From Domibacillus tundrae (GTDB lineage Bacteria; Bacillota; Bacilli; Bacillales; Domibacillaceae), in contig NZ_LAJA01000003.1 of assembly GCF_000970675.1 (NCBI RefSeq), forward strand, positions 1-64,000: 64,000 nucleotides of DNA, read 5' to 3'. Below, piece by piece: positions 44,708-55,001 of the stretch (positions within the stretch are counted from its first letter, which is position 1; each line of letters opens with the position of its first letter). A model generated the notes under the pieces. It made no database searches and was not told where the DNA came from. It saw nothing but the letters and a program-made list of their open reading frames with translations. A program made the translations under genes and the position numbers.

Positions 44708-46378
44708 TTACATTGTTTCAGGTGCGGAAACACCAATCAATTTCAATGCGTTTTTCAATGTAATCTGCACCGCCTGAACGAGTGCAAGACGTGCGTTTGA
44801 TACGTCTTCATTTTCTTTATCAACGACTTTGTGCACGCCGTAGAAGCTGTGGAACCCAGCCGCAAGCTCATGAACGTAGTTTGTAATTCGGTGCGGAATG
44901 CGCTTGTCTGCTGCTTCAGCTACGACTTGCGGGAAGTCTCCGATTTTTTTCAGCAAATCAATTTCTTTTTCAGATGTTAATAATGCAACATTTGCTTCTG
45001 GAGATGCCTTTAAGCCTTGCTCGGCCGCCTGGCGCAAAATACTTGAAATACGGGTATAAGCATATTGTGAATAATAAACAGGGTTTTCATTTGATTGCGA
45101 TACAGCAAGATCTAAGTCAAAGTCCATATGTGTGTCGCCGCTGCGCATCGCGAAAAAATAACGAACGGCGTCTAAACCGACTTCTTCGACAAGCTCACGC
45201 ATCGTTACAGCTTTCCCTGTCCGTTTACTCATCTTCATTTTTTCTCCGTCTTTATACAGCTGCACCATCTGGATAATTTCCACTTCCAGCTGATCCGGCT
45301 TCATACCAAGTGCTTCGACCGCCGCTTTCATACGAGGGATGTAGCCGTGATGGTCAGCACCCCAAATATTGATGACTTTTTGGAAGCCGCGTTCGAATTT
45401 ATCGCGGTGATAAGCGATATCTGGTGTTAAGTATGTGTAAGATCCATCCTGCTTGCGAAGAACGCGATCTTTGTCGTCACCGAACGTTGTTGAACGGAAC
45501 CAAAGTGCACCATCTTCTTCAAATGAATGACCCTTTTCATCGAGTGCTTTGAGTGCTTCGTCAATTTTACCGTTTTCATAAAGGGATGTTTCAGAGAACC
45601 AGACGTCAAAGTTCACGCGGAAATCCGCTAAATCTTTTTGCAGCTTGGCAAATTCGAGCTTTAAGCCATGCGCGCGGAATGTTTTATAGCGCTCTTCTTC
45701 TGGCATTTTCGCAAATTCATCGCCAAATTCATCGACGAGCTCTTTCCCGATGTTAATAATGTCTTTTCCGTGATAGCCGGCTTCCGGCATCGCTTTTTCC
45801 TCGCCAAGCGCCTGGAAGTAACGCGCTTCAACGGACAGCGCCAAATTATGAATCTGATTACCGGCGTCATTAATGTAATATTCACGTGTGACGTCATAGC
45901 CGGCTGCATCAAGCACATTACACAATGAATCACCGACAGATGCGCCGCGGGCATGGCCAAGGTGCAAGTCGCCGGTTGGGTTGGCAGAAACAAACTCGAC
46001 CTGAATTTTTTGATTTTGTCCGGCATTCGACTTCCCGTACTCATCGCCTGCTTTCAATACTGCCGGGATGAGGTCTGTTAAATAGCTGTTGTTCATGTAA
46101 AAGTTAATAAAACCCGGACCGGCAATGTCGATTTTTTCAACCGAGCCTTTTGACAAATCCATGTTTTTTTGAATCGCTTCGGCAATTTGACGCGGCGCTT
46201 TTTTCGCGATACGCGCAAGCTGCATCGCCATGTTCGTTGAATAATCGCCATGTGATTTGTCTTTCGGTGTTTCGAGTAGGACGGCGGGAATTTCGCTTTC
46301 TGCGGCAAGCCCCGCTTTCAGGACAGCTGCTTTAATTTCTTCTTTCAGCTGTGCCTGCATTTGTTCTGCAATGTTCAC
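44708..46378 (-). CDS. argS: Arginine-tRNA ligase
   Basis: Class I synthetase charging tRNA-Arg. The 556-residue protein has the N-terminal additional domain, the HIGH-type motif [18 protein letters not shown], the KMSKS-type [11 protein letters not shown] and the DALR anticodon-binding C-terminus ([18 protein letters not shown]). It overlaps ywiB by four bases. Confidence 0.96.
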   Translation of the reverse strand: MNIAEQMQAQLKEEIKAAVLKAGLAAESEIPAVLLETPKDKSHGDYSTNMAMQLARIAKKAPRQIAEAIQKNMDLSKGSVEKIDIAGPGFINFYMNNSYLTDLIPAVLKAGDEYGKSNAGQNQKIQVEFVSANPTGDLHLGHARGASVGDSLCNVLDAAGYDVTREYYINDAGNQIHNLALSVEARYFQALGEEKAMPEAGYHGKDIINIGKELVDEFGDEFAKMPEEERYKTFRAHGLKLEFAKLQKDLADFRVNFDVWFSETSLYENGKIDEALKALDEKGHSFEEDGALWFRSTTFGDDKDRVLRKQDGSYTYLTPDIAYHRDKFERGFQKVINIWGADHHGYIPRMKAAVEALGMKPDQLEVEIIQMVQLYKDGEKMKMSKRTGKAVTMRELVEEVGLDAVRYFFAMRSGDTHMDFDLDLAVSQSNENPVYYSQYAYTRISSILRQAAEQGLKASPEANVALLTSEKEIDLLKKIGDFPQVVAEAADKRIPHRITNYVHELAAGFHSFYGVHKVVDKENEDVSNARLALVQAVQITLKNALKLIGVSAPETM

Positions 46379-46809
46379 AAGTTTTCCTCCAGTTCATAAT
46401 GAATGTTCATCGTATATGTGCCGACTGCGTCGCCCTGCATGAGCAGCTTGTAAACTAATTCTGCCTGCCCGGTGCCCGCATCGCTCGTGTTATGCGTAAA
46501 GGCTTGCGTATCCGTTGTAACAAGCAGGGTGCCGTACTGACTTTCGTATGAGCCGTTTAATTGCTGGCCTCTTTCAAAAATCATCCGCATTTTCAGCGCA
46601 CCGCTCCGCAAGATAAGCGCATTTTCATCTGCCAGCTTTACAATCGTATGCACAACGCCTTCATCCTGCACTTCATCGTATTTTAAAAAGGTCGAGCCAT
46701 CTTTTTTAAACAGCCGTCCGAACAGCGATAATTCAAATGTCTCACGTTCCCCTTCGTGCGCCACATCCGTCTTCACCCAGATTTTCACCGGCATCTGCTC
46801 ATCTGTCAC
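46375..46809 (-). CDS. ywiB: DUF1934 protein YwiB
   Basis: A 144-residue beta-barrel (calycin-like) protein of the DUF1934/YwiB family, with [20 protein letters not shown] and a terminal [14 protein letters not shown]. The function is unknown. A GTG start follows AAGGAAGTG. Overlap with argS implies coupled expression, and this pair is conserved in Bacillus. Confidence 0.85.
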   Translation of the reverse strand: MTDEQMPVKIWVKTDVAHEGERETFELSLFGRLFKKDGSTFLKYDEVQDEGVVHTIVKLADENALILRSGALKMRMIFERGQQLNGSYESQYGTLLVTTDTQAFTHNTSDAGTGQAELVYKLLMQGDAVGTYTMNIHYELEENL

Positions 46810-46895
46810 GCCGAATCACTTCCTTGTTTTAATGTGTGTATATTTTAACACAGAAACGACAAAGGCTGAACTCAGTTTTTCGTCAGCACCGAATT

Positions 46896-46975
46896 TGATC
46901 GTGGACAATTCCTATTTTCTATGACTAATCTACTGTGATCGTCAGCAATTCCCGCTTTTCGTGACCAATCCGCTG
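46896..46975. repeat. Two imperfect 40-bp direct repeats before ywiB
   Basis: Two 40-base units (46896-46935 and 46936-46975) share TGATCGT, CAATTCC, TTTTC, TGAC, AATC and CTG at the same spacing, with changes between. I see no coding sense. They lie in the gap between speB and ywiB. Confidence 0.7.
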
Positions 46976-46993
46976 CGGACGCGAGAAAAAAGC

Positions 46994-47012
46994 GTCCGGC
47001 TGAAAACCGGAC
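46994..47012 (-). terminator. Terminator of speB
   Basis: GTCCGG and CCGGAC pair with a 7-base loop; GC and six T residues follow on the minus strand. Confidence 0.75.
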
Positions 47013-47022
47013 ACTTCATTCA

Positions 47023-47892
47023 TTAAAAGAAACCAAGCAGCATTTCACGAATCAGCTTTGATGCTGTGTTAGCTGTTTGCTCAGAGTTATCATAAATTGG
47101 CGCGACTTCAACGAGATCGGCACCGATCACGTTTACGTCAGAACCGGCGATCGCATGAATCGATGCCAAAAGCTCTTTTGACGTAATCCCGCCGCAGTCC
47201 ACGGTCCCTGTACCAGGCGCGTGCGCCGGGTCAAGCACATCGATGTCAATTGTGACGTATACAGAACGTCCCGCAAGTGTTGGCAGGATTTCTTTCAGCG
47301 GCTCGAGCACTTCAAACTTCGAAATGTGCATGCCGTTTTCTTTTGCCCACTGGAATTCTTCCTTCATGCCGGAGCGAATGCCGAACGAGTAAACATTTTT
47401 CGGTCCGATATGCCCAGCGATTTTACGGATAGGTGTAGAGTGCGACAATGGCTCGCCTTCATACTCCTCACGTAAATCCGTGTGTGCATCAAAATGAATG
47501 ATGGCGAGATCATCATACTTTTTAGCCGCTGCTTTCATAACTGGCCATGATACTAAGTGCTCACCGCCCATGCCAAGCGGTTTTTTCCCAGCCTCAAGCA
47601 AGCTGTCAATGTAGTCTTCAATGATATCAAGGCTTTTCTGCGCATTGCCAAACGGCAATGGAATATCACCGGCGTCAAAATACGCCACTTCATGCAGCTC
47701 GCGGTCTAAATACGCGCTGTACTCTTCAAGCCCGATTGATACTTCACGAATACGGGCAGGGCCGAAACGCGAGCCCGGACGGTAGCTGACCGTCCAGTCC
47801 ATCGGCATGCCGTACAGCACAACATCGCTATCTTCAAATGAAGTTTGTGTTCCGATAAATACATTTCCTGAATACGCTTCGTCAAATCTCAT
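47023..47892 (-). CDS. speB: Agmatinase
   Basis: Hydrolyses agmatine to putrescine and urea using two manganese ions. The 289-residue ureohydrolase has the metal motifs GGEHLVSWP, IIHFDAHTDLREEYEG and TIDIDVLDPAHAPGTGT. Its start is one base from the speE stop, so the two genes form a polyamine operon producing putrescine and then spermidine. Confidence 0.95.
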   Translation of the reverse strand: MRFDEAYSGNVFIGTQTSFEDSDVVLYGMPMDWTVSYRPGSRFGPARIREVSIGLEEYSAYLDRELHEVAYFDAGDIPLPFGNAQKSLDIIEDYIDSLLEAGKKPLGMGGEHLVSWPVMKAAAKKYDDLAIIHFDAHTDLREEYEGEPLSHSTPIRKIAGHIGPKNVYSFGIRSGMKEEFQWAKENGMHISKFEVLEPLKEILPTLAGRSVYVTIDIDVLDPAHAPGTGTVDCGGITSKELLASIHAIAGSDVNVIGADLVEVAPIYDNSEQTANTASKLIREMLLGFF

Positions 47893-47893
47893 C

Positions 47894-48721
47894 TTATGTT
47901 AAATCCTGCACGAATTTTGGCAGCGCGAATGACGCTTTGTGCAGCTCTTTTGTGTAGTATTTCGTTTCAATTTCATGGAAACGGGCGTCTTCTACTGCAA
48001 GCGGATCATATTTTTTCGAGCCGATTGTAAAGCACCAAAGGCCGCTCGGGTACGTTGGGATATTTGCTGTGTAAAGACGCGTAATCGGAAAAATTTCTTT
48101 CACGTCTGACTGCACCTGACGGATTAGATCTGCTTTAAACCAAGGATTATCACATTGAGCGACAAAAATGCCATCTTGTTTTAATGCTTTTGAAATGCCG
48201 GCATAGAAGCCTTTTGTAAACAAATTAACCGCCGGTCCGACCGGTTCTGTTGAATCCACCATGATCACGTCATATTCATTTTCAGATTCTGCGATATGCA
48301 TAAATCCATCACCGACTTTTACTTCTACACGCGGATCCTCAAGATCGCCTGCGATTTCCGGCAAGTATACTTTTGAATATTCGATGACTTTCCCATCGAT
48401 TTCGGCAAGTGTCGCTTTTTTCACAGACGGATGCTTGAGCACTTCGCGAATAACGCCGCCGTCACCACCCCCTACAACAAGAACGTTTTCCGGGTTCGGG
48501 TGCGTGAACAATGGCACATGTGCAACCATTTCATGATAGACAAATTCATCGCGCTTGCTTGTCATTACCATGCCGTCTAAAAACAGCATGTTGCCCCACT
48601 CTTCTGTTTCGACCATTTCTAAATATTGAAAATCGGTTTGCTCTGTATGCAAAGTACGCTTCACTTTCATCGTGATGCCGTAGCTGCCTGTCTGCTTTTC
48701 CGTGTACCATAATTCACTCAT
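47894..48721 (-). CDS. speE: Spermidine synthase
   Basis: Transfers an aminopropyl group from decarboxylated SAM to putrescine. The 275-residue protein has [19 protein letters not shown], the nucleotide loop [18 protein letters not shown], and the catalytic [14 protein letters not shown]. Length is as in the family. Confidence 0.95.
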   Translation of the reverse strand: MSELWYTEKQTGSYGITMKVKRTLHTEQTDFQYLEMVETEEWGNMLFLDGMVMTSKRDEFVYHEMVAHVPLFTHPNPENVLVVGGGDGGVIREVLKHPSVKKATLAEIDGKVIEYSKVYLPEIAGDLEDPRVEVKVGDGFMHIAESENEYDVIMVDSTEPVGPAVNLFTKGFYAGISKALKQDGIFVAQCDNPWFKADLIRQVQSDVKEIFPITRLYTANIPTYPSGLWCFTIGSKKYDPLAVEDARFHEIETKYYTKELHKASFALPKFVQDLT

Positions 48722-48862
48722 TTTTACTGCCTCCTTGTTTCTTTAAGGATTACAAATGCCGCTTCGTGCGACTCTAAAAAAAAAGTATAGAACAATTTGA
48801 TGAAAAAGCATAGTGATTTTGTGATAAGACGTTTAAAAACCCACCATTTTTTTCATACTAAC

Positions 48863-49360
48863 AAGAAAAGCGCAAGGCGGCCGTTCAGGCCTGGCAGACG
48901 TAAGACGGACCAGCAGGGTGGCGCTCTTTGCCACACAGCTGTGACGGCTTATGACCGAAGGACTGGCCGCCTGGAGCTGGACAACCAAAGAAAAGCGCAA
49001 GGCGGCCGTTCAGGCCTGACAGACGTAAGACGGACCAGCAGGGTGGCGCTCTTTGCCACACAGCTGTGACGGCTTATGACCGAAGGACTGGCCGCCTGGA
49101 GCTGGACAACCAAAGAAAAGCGCAAGGCGGCCGTTCAGGCCTGGCAGACGTAAGACGGACCAGCAGGGTGGCGCTCTTTGCCACACAGCTGTGACGGCTT
49201 ATGACCGAAGGACTGGCCGCCTGGAGCTGGACAACAAAAGAAAAGCGCAAGGCGGCCGTTCAGGCCTGGCAGACGTAAGACAGACCAGCAGGGTGGCGCT
49301 CTTTGCCACACAGCTGTGACGGCTTATGACCGAAGGACTGGCCGCCTGGAGCTGGACAAT
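48863..49360. repeat. Four tandem 125-bp copies of the long-hairpin repeat
   Basis: The segment starting CGCAAGGCGG recurs at 48871, 48996, 49121 and 49246, an exact 125-base period, with only a few base changes between copies. In each, GGCGGCC pairs with GGCCGCC (48876-48882 with 48965-48971 in copy 1), CAGC with GCTG, and GTGGC with GCCAC around GCTCTTT. It is the same family as at 3721, 14519 and 62441. It ends 50 bases before the PBP start codon; open frames across it are non-coding. Confidence 0.9.
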
Positions 49361-49409
49361 GCTCAGAAATATACACTTTCTCATTTTTAGAAAAAGGAGG
49401 ATATGCCGC

Positions 49410-51332
49410 ATGAAAAAGTGGATCATCGCGATACTCGTTTTGGTCACCAGTGTTATTCTTGTCTTTTTTTACGCGTTATATGCCGCTGGACCGCCGGATG
49501 TAACGGTGCCGCGCTCCACTTTGTTTTATGCGGCAGATGGAACGAAAACAGCCGAAACGCATACAGGTGAAAAACGCTATTGGGTGAAGCTTGATCACAT
49601 TGCCCCGTCTGCGATCGATGCCGTCATTTCCATCGAAGATAAGCAGTTTTATCACCATTTTGGTCTCGATCCGAAACGGATTGCCGGAGCCGCACTGGCA
49701 GACATAAAAGCGATGGCAAAAGTGCAGGGGGCAAGCACGATTACGCAGCAATATGCGCGGAATGTCTTTTTAACACATGATAAAACGTGGACACGCAAGC
49801 TGAAAGAAGCGTGGCAGGCGCTGCGGATTGAAGCCTTTTATTCAAAAGACGAGATTTTGGAAGGCTATTTAAATACCGTATATTTCGGCCATGGCGCGTA
49901 TGGCATTGAAGCGGCGTCCCAATTTTACTTTGACAAGTCCGCTGATGCCTTAACAACTTCGGAATCGGCACTGCTTGCCGGCATTCCGAAAGGTCCGTCT
50001 ATTTATTCACCGCTCGCCTCACGTGAAAAATCAGAAGACCGGCGCCGGCTTATTTTGTCCGAAATGAACTTGCCAAAAAACGAGTACGAAGAAGCAATAG
50101 CCGAAATTCCGGATGTGACAGGGGCGTTTGCGAACAGCGAAAATGAAGCGTCCTATTTTATCGACGCTGTGAGGAGCGAGCTGGAATCGCTCGGGTTTCG
50201 GGAGCAAAGCGGGCTGAAAGTGTACACGACACTTAATCCGTCACATCAGAAAACAGCTAATGAAGCAGTAGCGGAAGGCATTGCAGATGGTTCATCCGTT
50301 CAGGCGGCACTTGTTTCAATTGATCCTGACACCCATTATGTAACAGCCCTGTCCGGCGGGCGGGATTACACCGAAAGTCCGTTTAACCGAGCCGTTCAAG
50401 CCTTCAGGCAGCCTGGCTCTTTAATGAAACCTTTTTTGTACTACGAAGCGCTTGAAAATGGGTTCACACCCGTGACAAAACGAAAAAGCGAACCGACAAC
50501 GTTTAATGCGGCGTACTCACCGAAAAATTTTAACAGCCAATACGCGGAGCGGGGCGTGACGATGGCAGAGGCGCTTGCCGTATCCGATAATATTTACGCG
50601 GTGAAAACAAATATGCTGCTGGAGCCGGAAACACTTGTCAAAACGATGAAGCAATTTGGTGTTACATCCGAGCTGGAAGCTGTCCCATCCCTCGCACTCG
50701 GCACATCAGGTATGACGGCTCTTGAAACAGCCAACGCATATGCCACGATCGCCTCAGGCGGCACGTATGGGAAGCCGGTTTTTATTACAAAAGTGGAAAG
50801 CACAGACGGAACCGTGCTTTACCGATACAAAAAACGTCATGAACAGCGGTTTGACGAAAAAAAAATCGCTGTGCTGACGCGGTTAATGACCGGTATGTTT
50901 GACGAAACAATGAGTGATTATGCAACGCCGACCGGCGCGGCGATGGTGGGTGCCCTGACGCGTCCATATGCCGGGAAATCCGGGTCAACCCCGTACGACT
51001 ACTGGATGGCCGGATTTACTCCTTCTCTTACCTCTGTCGTCTGGACCGGCTACGATGATGGATCAAAAATTACAAAAATAGAAGACCGTTCACGTGCGAA
51101 GGTCATTTGGTCACAGTATATGGAAAAGGTCCACGCGGGACGGCAGCCGGAAGAATTCACGCAGCCGCGCGGATTAATAGAAGTGGAAGTGGATATCATA
51201 AGCGGAAAAGCGTGCAACGGCGGGCATAAATTGCTGTTTGAGCGCGGGACCGAACCGAAGGAAGAATGTCAGCAAACAAATGATCATACAGAAGATATGC
51301 TATTTCCGGAGCTGCCCGAATGGTTCCGATGA
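49410..51332 (+). CDS. pbpG: Class A penicillin-binding protein (PbpG/YwhE-like)
   Basis: Bifunctional peptidoglycan glycosyltransferase and transpeptidase. The 640-residue protein has a membrane anchor (residues 3-25) and the GT51 domain with catalytic Glu76 in VISIEDKQFYHHFG and GASTITQQYARN. The transpeptidase motifs are RQPGSLMKPF (SxxK), AVSDNIYAVKT (SxN) and AGKSGSTPYDYWMAGF (KSG). AAAAGGAGG lies nine bases before ATG 49410. Neighbours speE and ywhD fit B. subtilis ywhE (pbpG), a sporulation-linked PBP. Confidence 0.88.
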   Translation: MKKWIIAILVLVTSVILVFFYALYAAGPPDVTVPRSTLFYAADGTKTAETHTGEKRYWVKLDHIAPSAIDAVISIEDKQFYHHFGLDPKRIAGAALADIKAMAKVQGASTITQQYARNVFLTHDKTWTRKLKEAWQALRIEAFYSKDEILEGYLNTVYFGHGAYGIEAASQFYFDKSADALTTSESALLAGIPKGPSIYSPLASREKSEDRRRLILSEMNLPKNEYEEAIAEIPDVTGAFANSENEASYFIDAVRSELESLGFREQSGLKVYTTLNPSHQKTANEAVAEGIADGSSVQAALVSIDPDTHYVTALSGGRDYTESPFNRAVQAFRQPGSLMKPFLYYEALENGFTPVTKRKSEPTTFNAAYSPKNFNSQYAERGVTMAEALAVSDNIYAVKTNMLLEPETLVKTMKQFGVTSELEAVPSLALGTSGMTALETANAYATIASGGTYGKPVFITKVESTDGTVLYRYKKRHEQRFDEKKIAVLTRLMTGMFDETMSDYATPTGAAMVGALTRPYAGKSGSTPYDYWMAGFTPSLTSVVWTGYDDGSKITKIEDRSRAKVIWSQYMEKVHAGRQPEEFTQPRGLIEVEVDIISGKACNGGHKLLFERGTEPKEECQQTNDHTEDMLFPELPEWFR

Positions 51333-51376
51333 CATGCAAAAGCCCGGGGGTGCTGTCCCCCGGGCGATTTGCATGT
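51332..51376. terminator. Very long perfect hairpin between convergent genes
   Basis: ACATGCAAA and TTTGCATGT, then GCCCGGGGG and CCCCCGGGC, pair around a TGCTGT loop with only a one- or two-base internal bulge. It begins at the PBP stop codon. No T run follows on either strand, so it may block readthrough between the convergent PBP and ywhD genes by structure or act in another way. Confidence 0.6.
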
Positions 51377-51461
51377 CCTAGCGTATGCATTTATGCATTG
51401 CTTTCAGTTTACTCTTTTTTTGCAGTATCCGGCAACAGAAGAAAGCTAAATTTTGGATTTT

Positions 51462-51974
51462 TCACATTTTCGTCACATTTAACCCATTTTTCAATTCGTT
51501 TGACGAACGTCCCCACATATCCGCGTTATGGCTGACGAGAAAATCACGCAAAATTGTTTTTGAACGATCATCCATCACATCAACGATAATGTGGCGTTTT
51601 AACGATTTATCCATCCGGTTCACGTGTTCCGGCAGCGACTTATAACCGCGTCGGATTTCGCGGTTCACCGTCATTTCACACGCTGTCACGCCCGCATAAT
51701 ACGGTCCTTCTTCGTTTCGATCCACTGTCACCCAAACGAGCCAATATAGTTTTGCATCCGGCACTTCTTCTTTTGTTTTTAAAAACTTAATGCCTTTTTC
51801 AACCGCACTGCGCGCATGCATCGCACCGATATCAATATGTGCGGACCCATCCTCCACGTCAATAATAACCGGTGACATCTGCTCAAGGCTGAGTGCACTC
51901 TTCCCGAATCCTTTATGTCCATCTGTAGGGTCGTTTTTAATAATGTTAAAGCCGACTTTCTTTTTTTGTTCCAT
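51462..51974 (-). CDS. ywhD: YwhD family protein
   Basis: A 170-residue conserved Bacillus protein of unknown function. It begins VGFNIIKNDPTDGHKGFGKS and has DVEDGSAHIDIGAMHARSAV and LYWLVWVTVDRNEEGPYYAG, which match the YwhD family. No signal peptide or membrane helix is visible. It lies 16 bases after the ywhC peptidase gene. Confidence 0.88.
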   Translation of the reverse strand: MEQKKKVGFNIIKNDPTDGHKGFGKSALSLEQMSPVIIDVEDGSAHIDIGAMHARSAVEKGIKFLKTKEEVPDAKLYWLVWVTVDRNEEGPYYAGVTACEMTVNREIRRGYKSLPEHVNRMDKSLKRHIIVDVMDDRSKTILRDFLVSHNADMWGRSSNELKNGLNVTKM

Positions 51975-51990
51975 CGTTGTTTAGCCCTCC

Positions 51991-52629
51991 TTACAAAAAT
52001 GCGCCAAAAATCGTATTGAATCCAGCGAGTACTGCGTTTGTCATCGTGTCCAAAAATGGCCTGATCGTATAATCGCCAAGCGGTGTAATAACCAGAATTA
52101 AAAACAGCAGCACGCCGTATTGTTCGTACCGCGTCATTTTTACCCGCAAGTGCGACGGCGCCAAATCTTCTAAAATCCGGTAACCGTCGAGCGGCGGGAA
52201 CGGCAGCAGGTTAAACACAAACAGGAGAACGTTCAGCCAGACCATCGTTTCAAATAGCTTGAAAACAAATTCATTCGCGTTGCCGCCGATCAAATATAAA
52301 ATGCCCAATGCGATAAATGCAATTAGAAAGTTGCTGAGCGGCCCCGCAAGCGACACGAGCACACCGGCAAGTTTCGGGTTTTTAAAGTTACGGCGGTTAA
52401 CCGGCACCGGGCGCGCCCAGCCAAACCCGGCAATTAAAATGAAAATCGTTCCGATCGGGTCAAGATGGTGAACCGGGTTTAACGTTAGTCTTCCCTGATT
52501 TTTTGCCGTATCATCCCCGAATTTATACGCTGTATATGCGTGTGCGAACTCATGCACCGTAAATGCGACAAGCAGCGCAATAATAACAAACGGCAGTTGC
52601 TCCAGTCGAAATGCTAAAAATTGTTCCAA
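51991..52629 (-). CDS. ywhC: Site-2-protease-family zinc metalloprotease YwhC (M50)
   Basis: Intramembrane metalloprotease relative with about five to six helices in 212 residues. It has the zinc motif HEFAH (residues 26-30) and the third ligand region NLLPFPPLDGYRIL. There is no PDZ domain, so it belongs to the small M50 group. The substrate is unknown. Confidence 0.88.
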   Translation of the reverse strand: MEQFLAFRLEQLPFVIIALLVAFTVHEFAHAYTAYKFGDDTAKNQGRLTLNPVHHLDPIGTIFILIAGFGWARPVPVNRRNFKNPKLAGVLVSLAGPLSNFLIAFIALGILYLIGGNANEFVFKLFETMVWLNVLLFVFNLLPFPPLDGYRILEDLAPSHLRVKMTRYEQYGVLLFLILVITPLGDYTIRPFLDTMTNAVLAGFNTIFGAFL

Positions 52630-52642
52630 AAAGTAATCTCCT

Positions 52643-53953
52643 TTACTTTCGATATATTTCTAATATATTTCTTATTTTCCGTTTCACCGTCCGATTCGAT
52701 GATTCATCCCGCAGCAGATCAACCGGGAAATATAATTTGTGATCCGTCCGCCGTTTGCCGGAAATCGCTTCAACAATGTCCGAGCGGCTGGACAATTCCT
52801 GCAGTGTTTCATCGTCTTTCATCAATAAATAAATAGGCTGCCGCTCTGATTCAATACCCGGCCGGTAAAAATCGTACGGCAGGTCAGACGATGAATCATG
52901 GACGAGGTAGTACTCGGGATCAATATCTGCTTTTCGGAATAATTCTTCCAGCTCTGCATACTTTTCCTGCTCCGCCGCTGGATCAAATTCAACGTATTTA
53001 AACAAATTCCGGTTCATAAACCGGCTGCACAAATCCCGTAAAATCTCATCATCTTCTTCCTGCCAGACATGAAAATAAAACATGATAACCGACTCGTCAA
53101 GATTCACATATTCTTCAAGCGTACAATCCCCGCCAAACAAAGAGATAAAATGAACGGGCTCCTGCCGGAATGAATATCCCTGTTCATACAGCACTTTTGC
53201 CCGGTGCAATGTTTTGGACAGCAGTACTTCGGCACTGCGCGTAACCGGGTGAAAATAAATTTGCCAGTACATTTGGTAGCGGCTCATAATGTAGTCCTCT
53301 ACCGCATGCATGCCGCTCAATTTAAAGACAGCCTGTTCCTCGCGCGGACGGATGACCCGCAAAATGCGCTCCATATCAAAGTGGCCGTAGCTTACGCCCG
53401 TGTAATACGCGTCGCGCTGTAAATAATCCATCCGATCCGCGTCAATCTGGCTCGAAATCAAACTTACAACCAGTTTATTCGGATACGTCTTATTAATGAC
53501 CGCGGCTACTTTTTCTGGAAAGTCGTCACTCACTTTGGACAGTACCCGGTTAATGTCTGTATCACCAAGTACGATCCGCTTCGTGTATTCTTCGTGATCA
53601 AGCCCAAATACTTTTTCAAATGAATGGGAAAACGGGCCATGGCCAACGTCGTGCAATAGTGCCGCACAAAGACTGACAAGACGTTCTTCCGCATTCCATT
53701 CCGGTCTGCCGCGAAAAATATCATCGACAATCCGGCGGACAATTTCATAGACACCGAGAGAATGGTTGAACCGGCTGTGCTCTGCCCCATGAAAAGTGAA
53801 GTACGTTGTACCGAGCTGACGAATTCGACGCAGCCGCTGAAACTCTTTCGTGCCGATTAAATCCCAAATCACCACATCCCGCACATGAACGTAGCGATGA
53901 ACCGGATCTTTAAACACTTTCTCTTCTTTCAACTTCTGCTTCGCGTAGCTCAC
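52643..53953 (-). CDS. ywfO: HD-domain phosphohydrolase YwfO
   Basis: A 436-residue dNTPase-like HD protein. It has KVFKDPVHRYVHVRD, the first His in FHGAEHSRFNHSLGV, the HD pair in CAALLHDVGHGPFSHSFEKV and the Asp in SSQIDADRMDYLQRDAYYTG. The GTG start follows GGGGG. The family is related to dGTP triphosphohydrolases; the actual substrate is not evident. Confidence 0.9.
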   Translation of the reverse strand: MSYAKQKLKEEKVFKDPVHRYVHVRDVVIWDLIGTKEFQRLRRIRQLGTTYFTFHGAEHSRFNHSLGVYEIVRRIVDDIFRGRPEWNAEERLVSLCAALLHDVGHGPFSHSFEKVFGLDHEEYTKRIVLGDTDINRVLSKVSDDFPEKVAAVINKTYPNKLVVSLISSQIDADRMDYLQRDAYYTGVSYGHFDMERILRVIRPREEQAVFKLSGMHAVEDYIMSRYQMYWQIYFHPVTRSAEVLLSKTLHRAKVLYEQGYSFRQEPVHFISLFGGDCTLEEYVNLDESVIMFYFHVWQEEDDEILRDLCSRFMNRNLFKYVEFDPAAEQEKYAELEELFRKADIDPEYYLVHDSSSDLPYDFYRPGIESERQPIYLLMKDDETLQELSSRSDIVEAISGKRRTDHKLYFPVDLLRDESSNRTVKRKIRNILEIYRK

Positions 53954-54056
53954 ATATGCGCCCCCAGTCTCTTTTTTTGTCCATTATAACGGAAAAATCA
54001 ATCATTATGGGAAAATTCGCACTGATGGATGCATATACTGCTAGCAAACAGAAAAA

Positions 54057-54088
54057 AAATCACCTTTTTTCAAAAGAAAAGGTGATTT
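54057..54088 (-). terminator. Terminator after the DUF1450 gene
   Basis: AAATCACCTTTT and AAAAGGTGATTT pair over 12 bases and A/T runs flank both sides. Confidence 0.75.
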
Positions 54089-54091
54089 GGA

Positions 54092-54316
54092 TTATGACTT
54101 TAGCTTTTTCACGATTTTTTCCATGAGCTCGTCTTCTGTTAACGCCGCAACGGGTCGGTTATTGACAAACGCAAACGTTTTTTTGCGGCCAGGACCACAA
54201 TATGATTGGCACTTTATATCAATCGATGCGTCCGAATCTAATTTTTCGAGCTTTGGAATCAATGTTTTCAGATTTACTGCTTGGCAATCATCGCATACGC
54301 GAAATTCATTCGCCAT
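54092..54316 (-). CDS. DUF1450 family protein (YuzB-like)
   Basis: A 74-residue protein with paired cysteines in [10 protein letters not shown] and [19 protein letters not shown], the DUF1450 pattern. It is thioredoxin-fold-like in size but its role is unknown. AAAGGA precedes ATG 54316; the longer frame from 54346 is less likely. It lies alone between ywfO and rsfA. Confidence 0.8.
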   Translation of the reverse strand: MANEFRVCDDCQAVNLKTLIPKLEKLDSDASIDIKCQSYCGPGRKKTFAFVNNRPVAALTEDELMEKIVKKLKS

Positions 54317-54453
54317 GTCAAACATTCCTTTCCGTTCATTCATCACGATATTTTACATGGAAAAAAGCGTGTTTGCAAGCTTACCATGTATAAAACGGCA
54401 AATGTCCGGCTATCCTGTCCATAGAGACTATTTTCATAAGGAGAGATGCTAAG

Positions 54454-54999
54454 ATGAAAGTTCGTCAAGATGCTTGGTCAGAAGAAAATGATTTGCTGCT
54501 AGCTGAAACGGTTCTTCGCCATGTGCGCGAAGGCAGCACACAGTTGAACGCATTTGAAGAAGTAGGCGATTTGTTAAACAGAACGTCCGCCGCTTGCGGA
54601 TTTCGCTGGAATGCCGTCGTCCGCACACAATATGAAAAAGCGCTCGGTCTCGCCAAAAAACAGCGAAAACAACGAAACCGAATGATTGAGAAAAAAGTGC
54701 TGTATGCCCCTCCTGTTGAAGGAGTCTTAACAATGGCGGATGTCATCGGCTATTTGCAAAGCATTGAGTCAGTTGACACTGTCAAAGCAGAAAACGAGCG
54801 GCTGCGCGTCGAAAACGAACAGCTGCAGCACAGGTTGGATAAAATCGAGCAATCTTCTGAAATTATGCAGGAAGACTATGAAACATTGATGAAAATTATG
54901 AATCGTGCCCGTAAATTTGTCGCTCTAGATGATGATGAGACACCTGCTGTAACATTTAAAATGGAACGAAACGGCAACCTCGAAAAAGTAGCCGAATAA
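54454..54999 (+). CDS. rsfA: Prespore-specific transcriptional regulator RsfA
   Basis: RsfA tunes SigF-dependent genes in the forespore. The 181-residue protein has a Myb/SANT-like N-terminal domain ([39 protein letters not shown]) and a C-terminal coiled coil ([20 protein letters not shown]). It matches the start of B. subtilis RsfA (YwfN) that I recall. AGGAGAG precedes the ATG. It converges on lipL with only two bases between stops. Confidence 0.9.
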   Translation: MKVRQDAWSEENDLLLAETVLRHVREGSTQLNAFEEVGDLLNRTSAACGFRWNAVVRTQYEKALGLAKKQRKQRNRMIEKKVLYAPPVEGVLTMADVIGYLQSIESVDTVKAENERLRVENEQLQHRLDKIEQSSEIMQEDYETLMKIMNRARKFVALDDDETPAVTFKMERNGNLEKVAE

Positions 55000-55001
55000 C
55001 C

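Noticed and set aside
48797-49447. Open frames of 82-90 codons over the four-copy array, and a longer start for the PBP gene at 49326
   Set aside because: They are translations of the 125-bp repeat. The PBP start at 49410 has a strong AAAAGGAGG site and a proper membrane-anchor start, so the repeat-derived extension is not coding.
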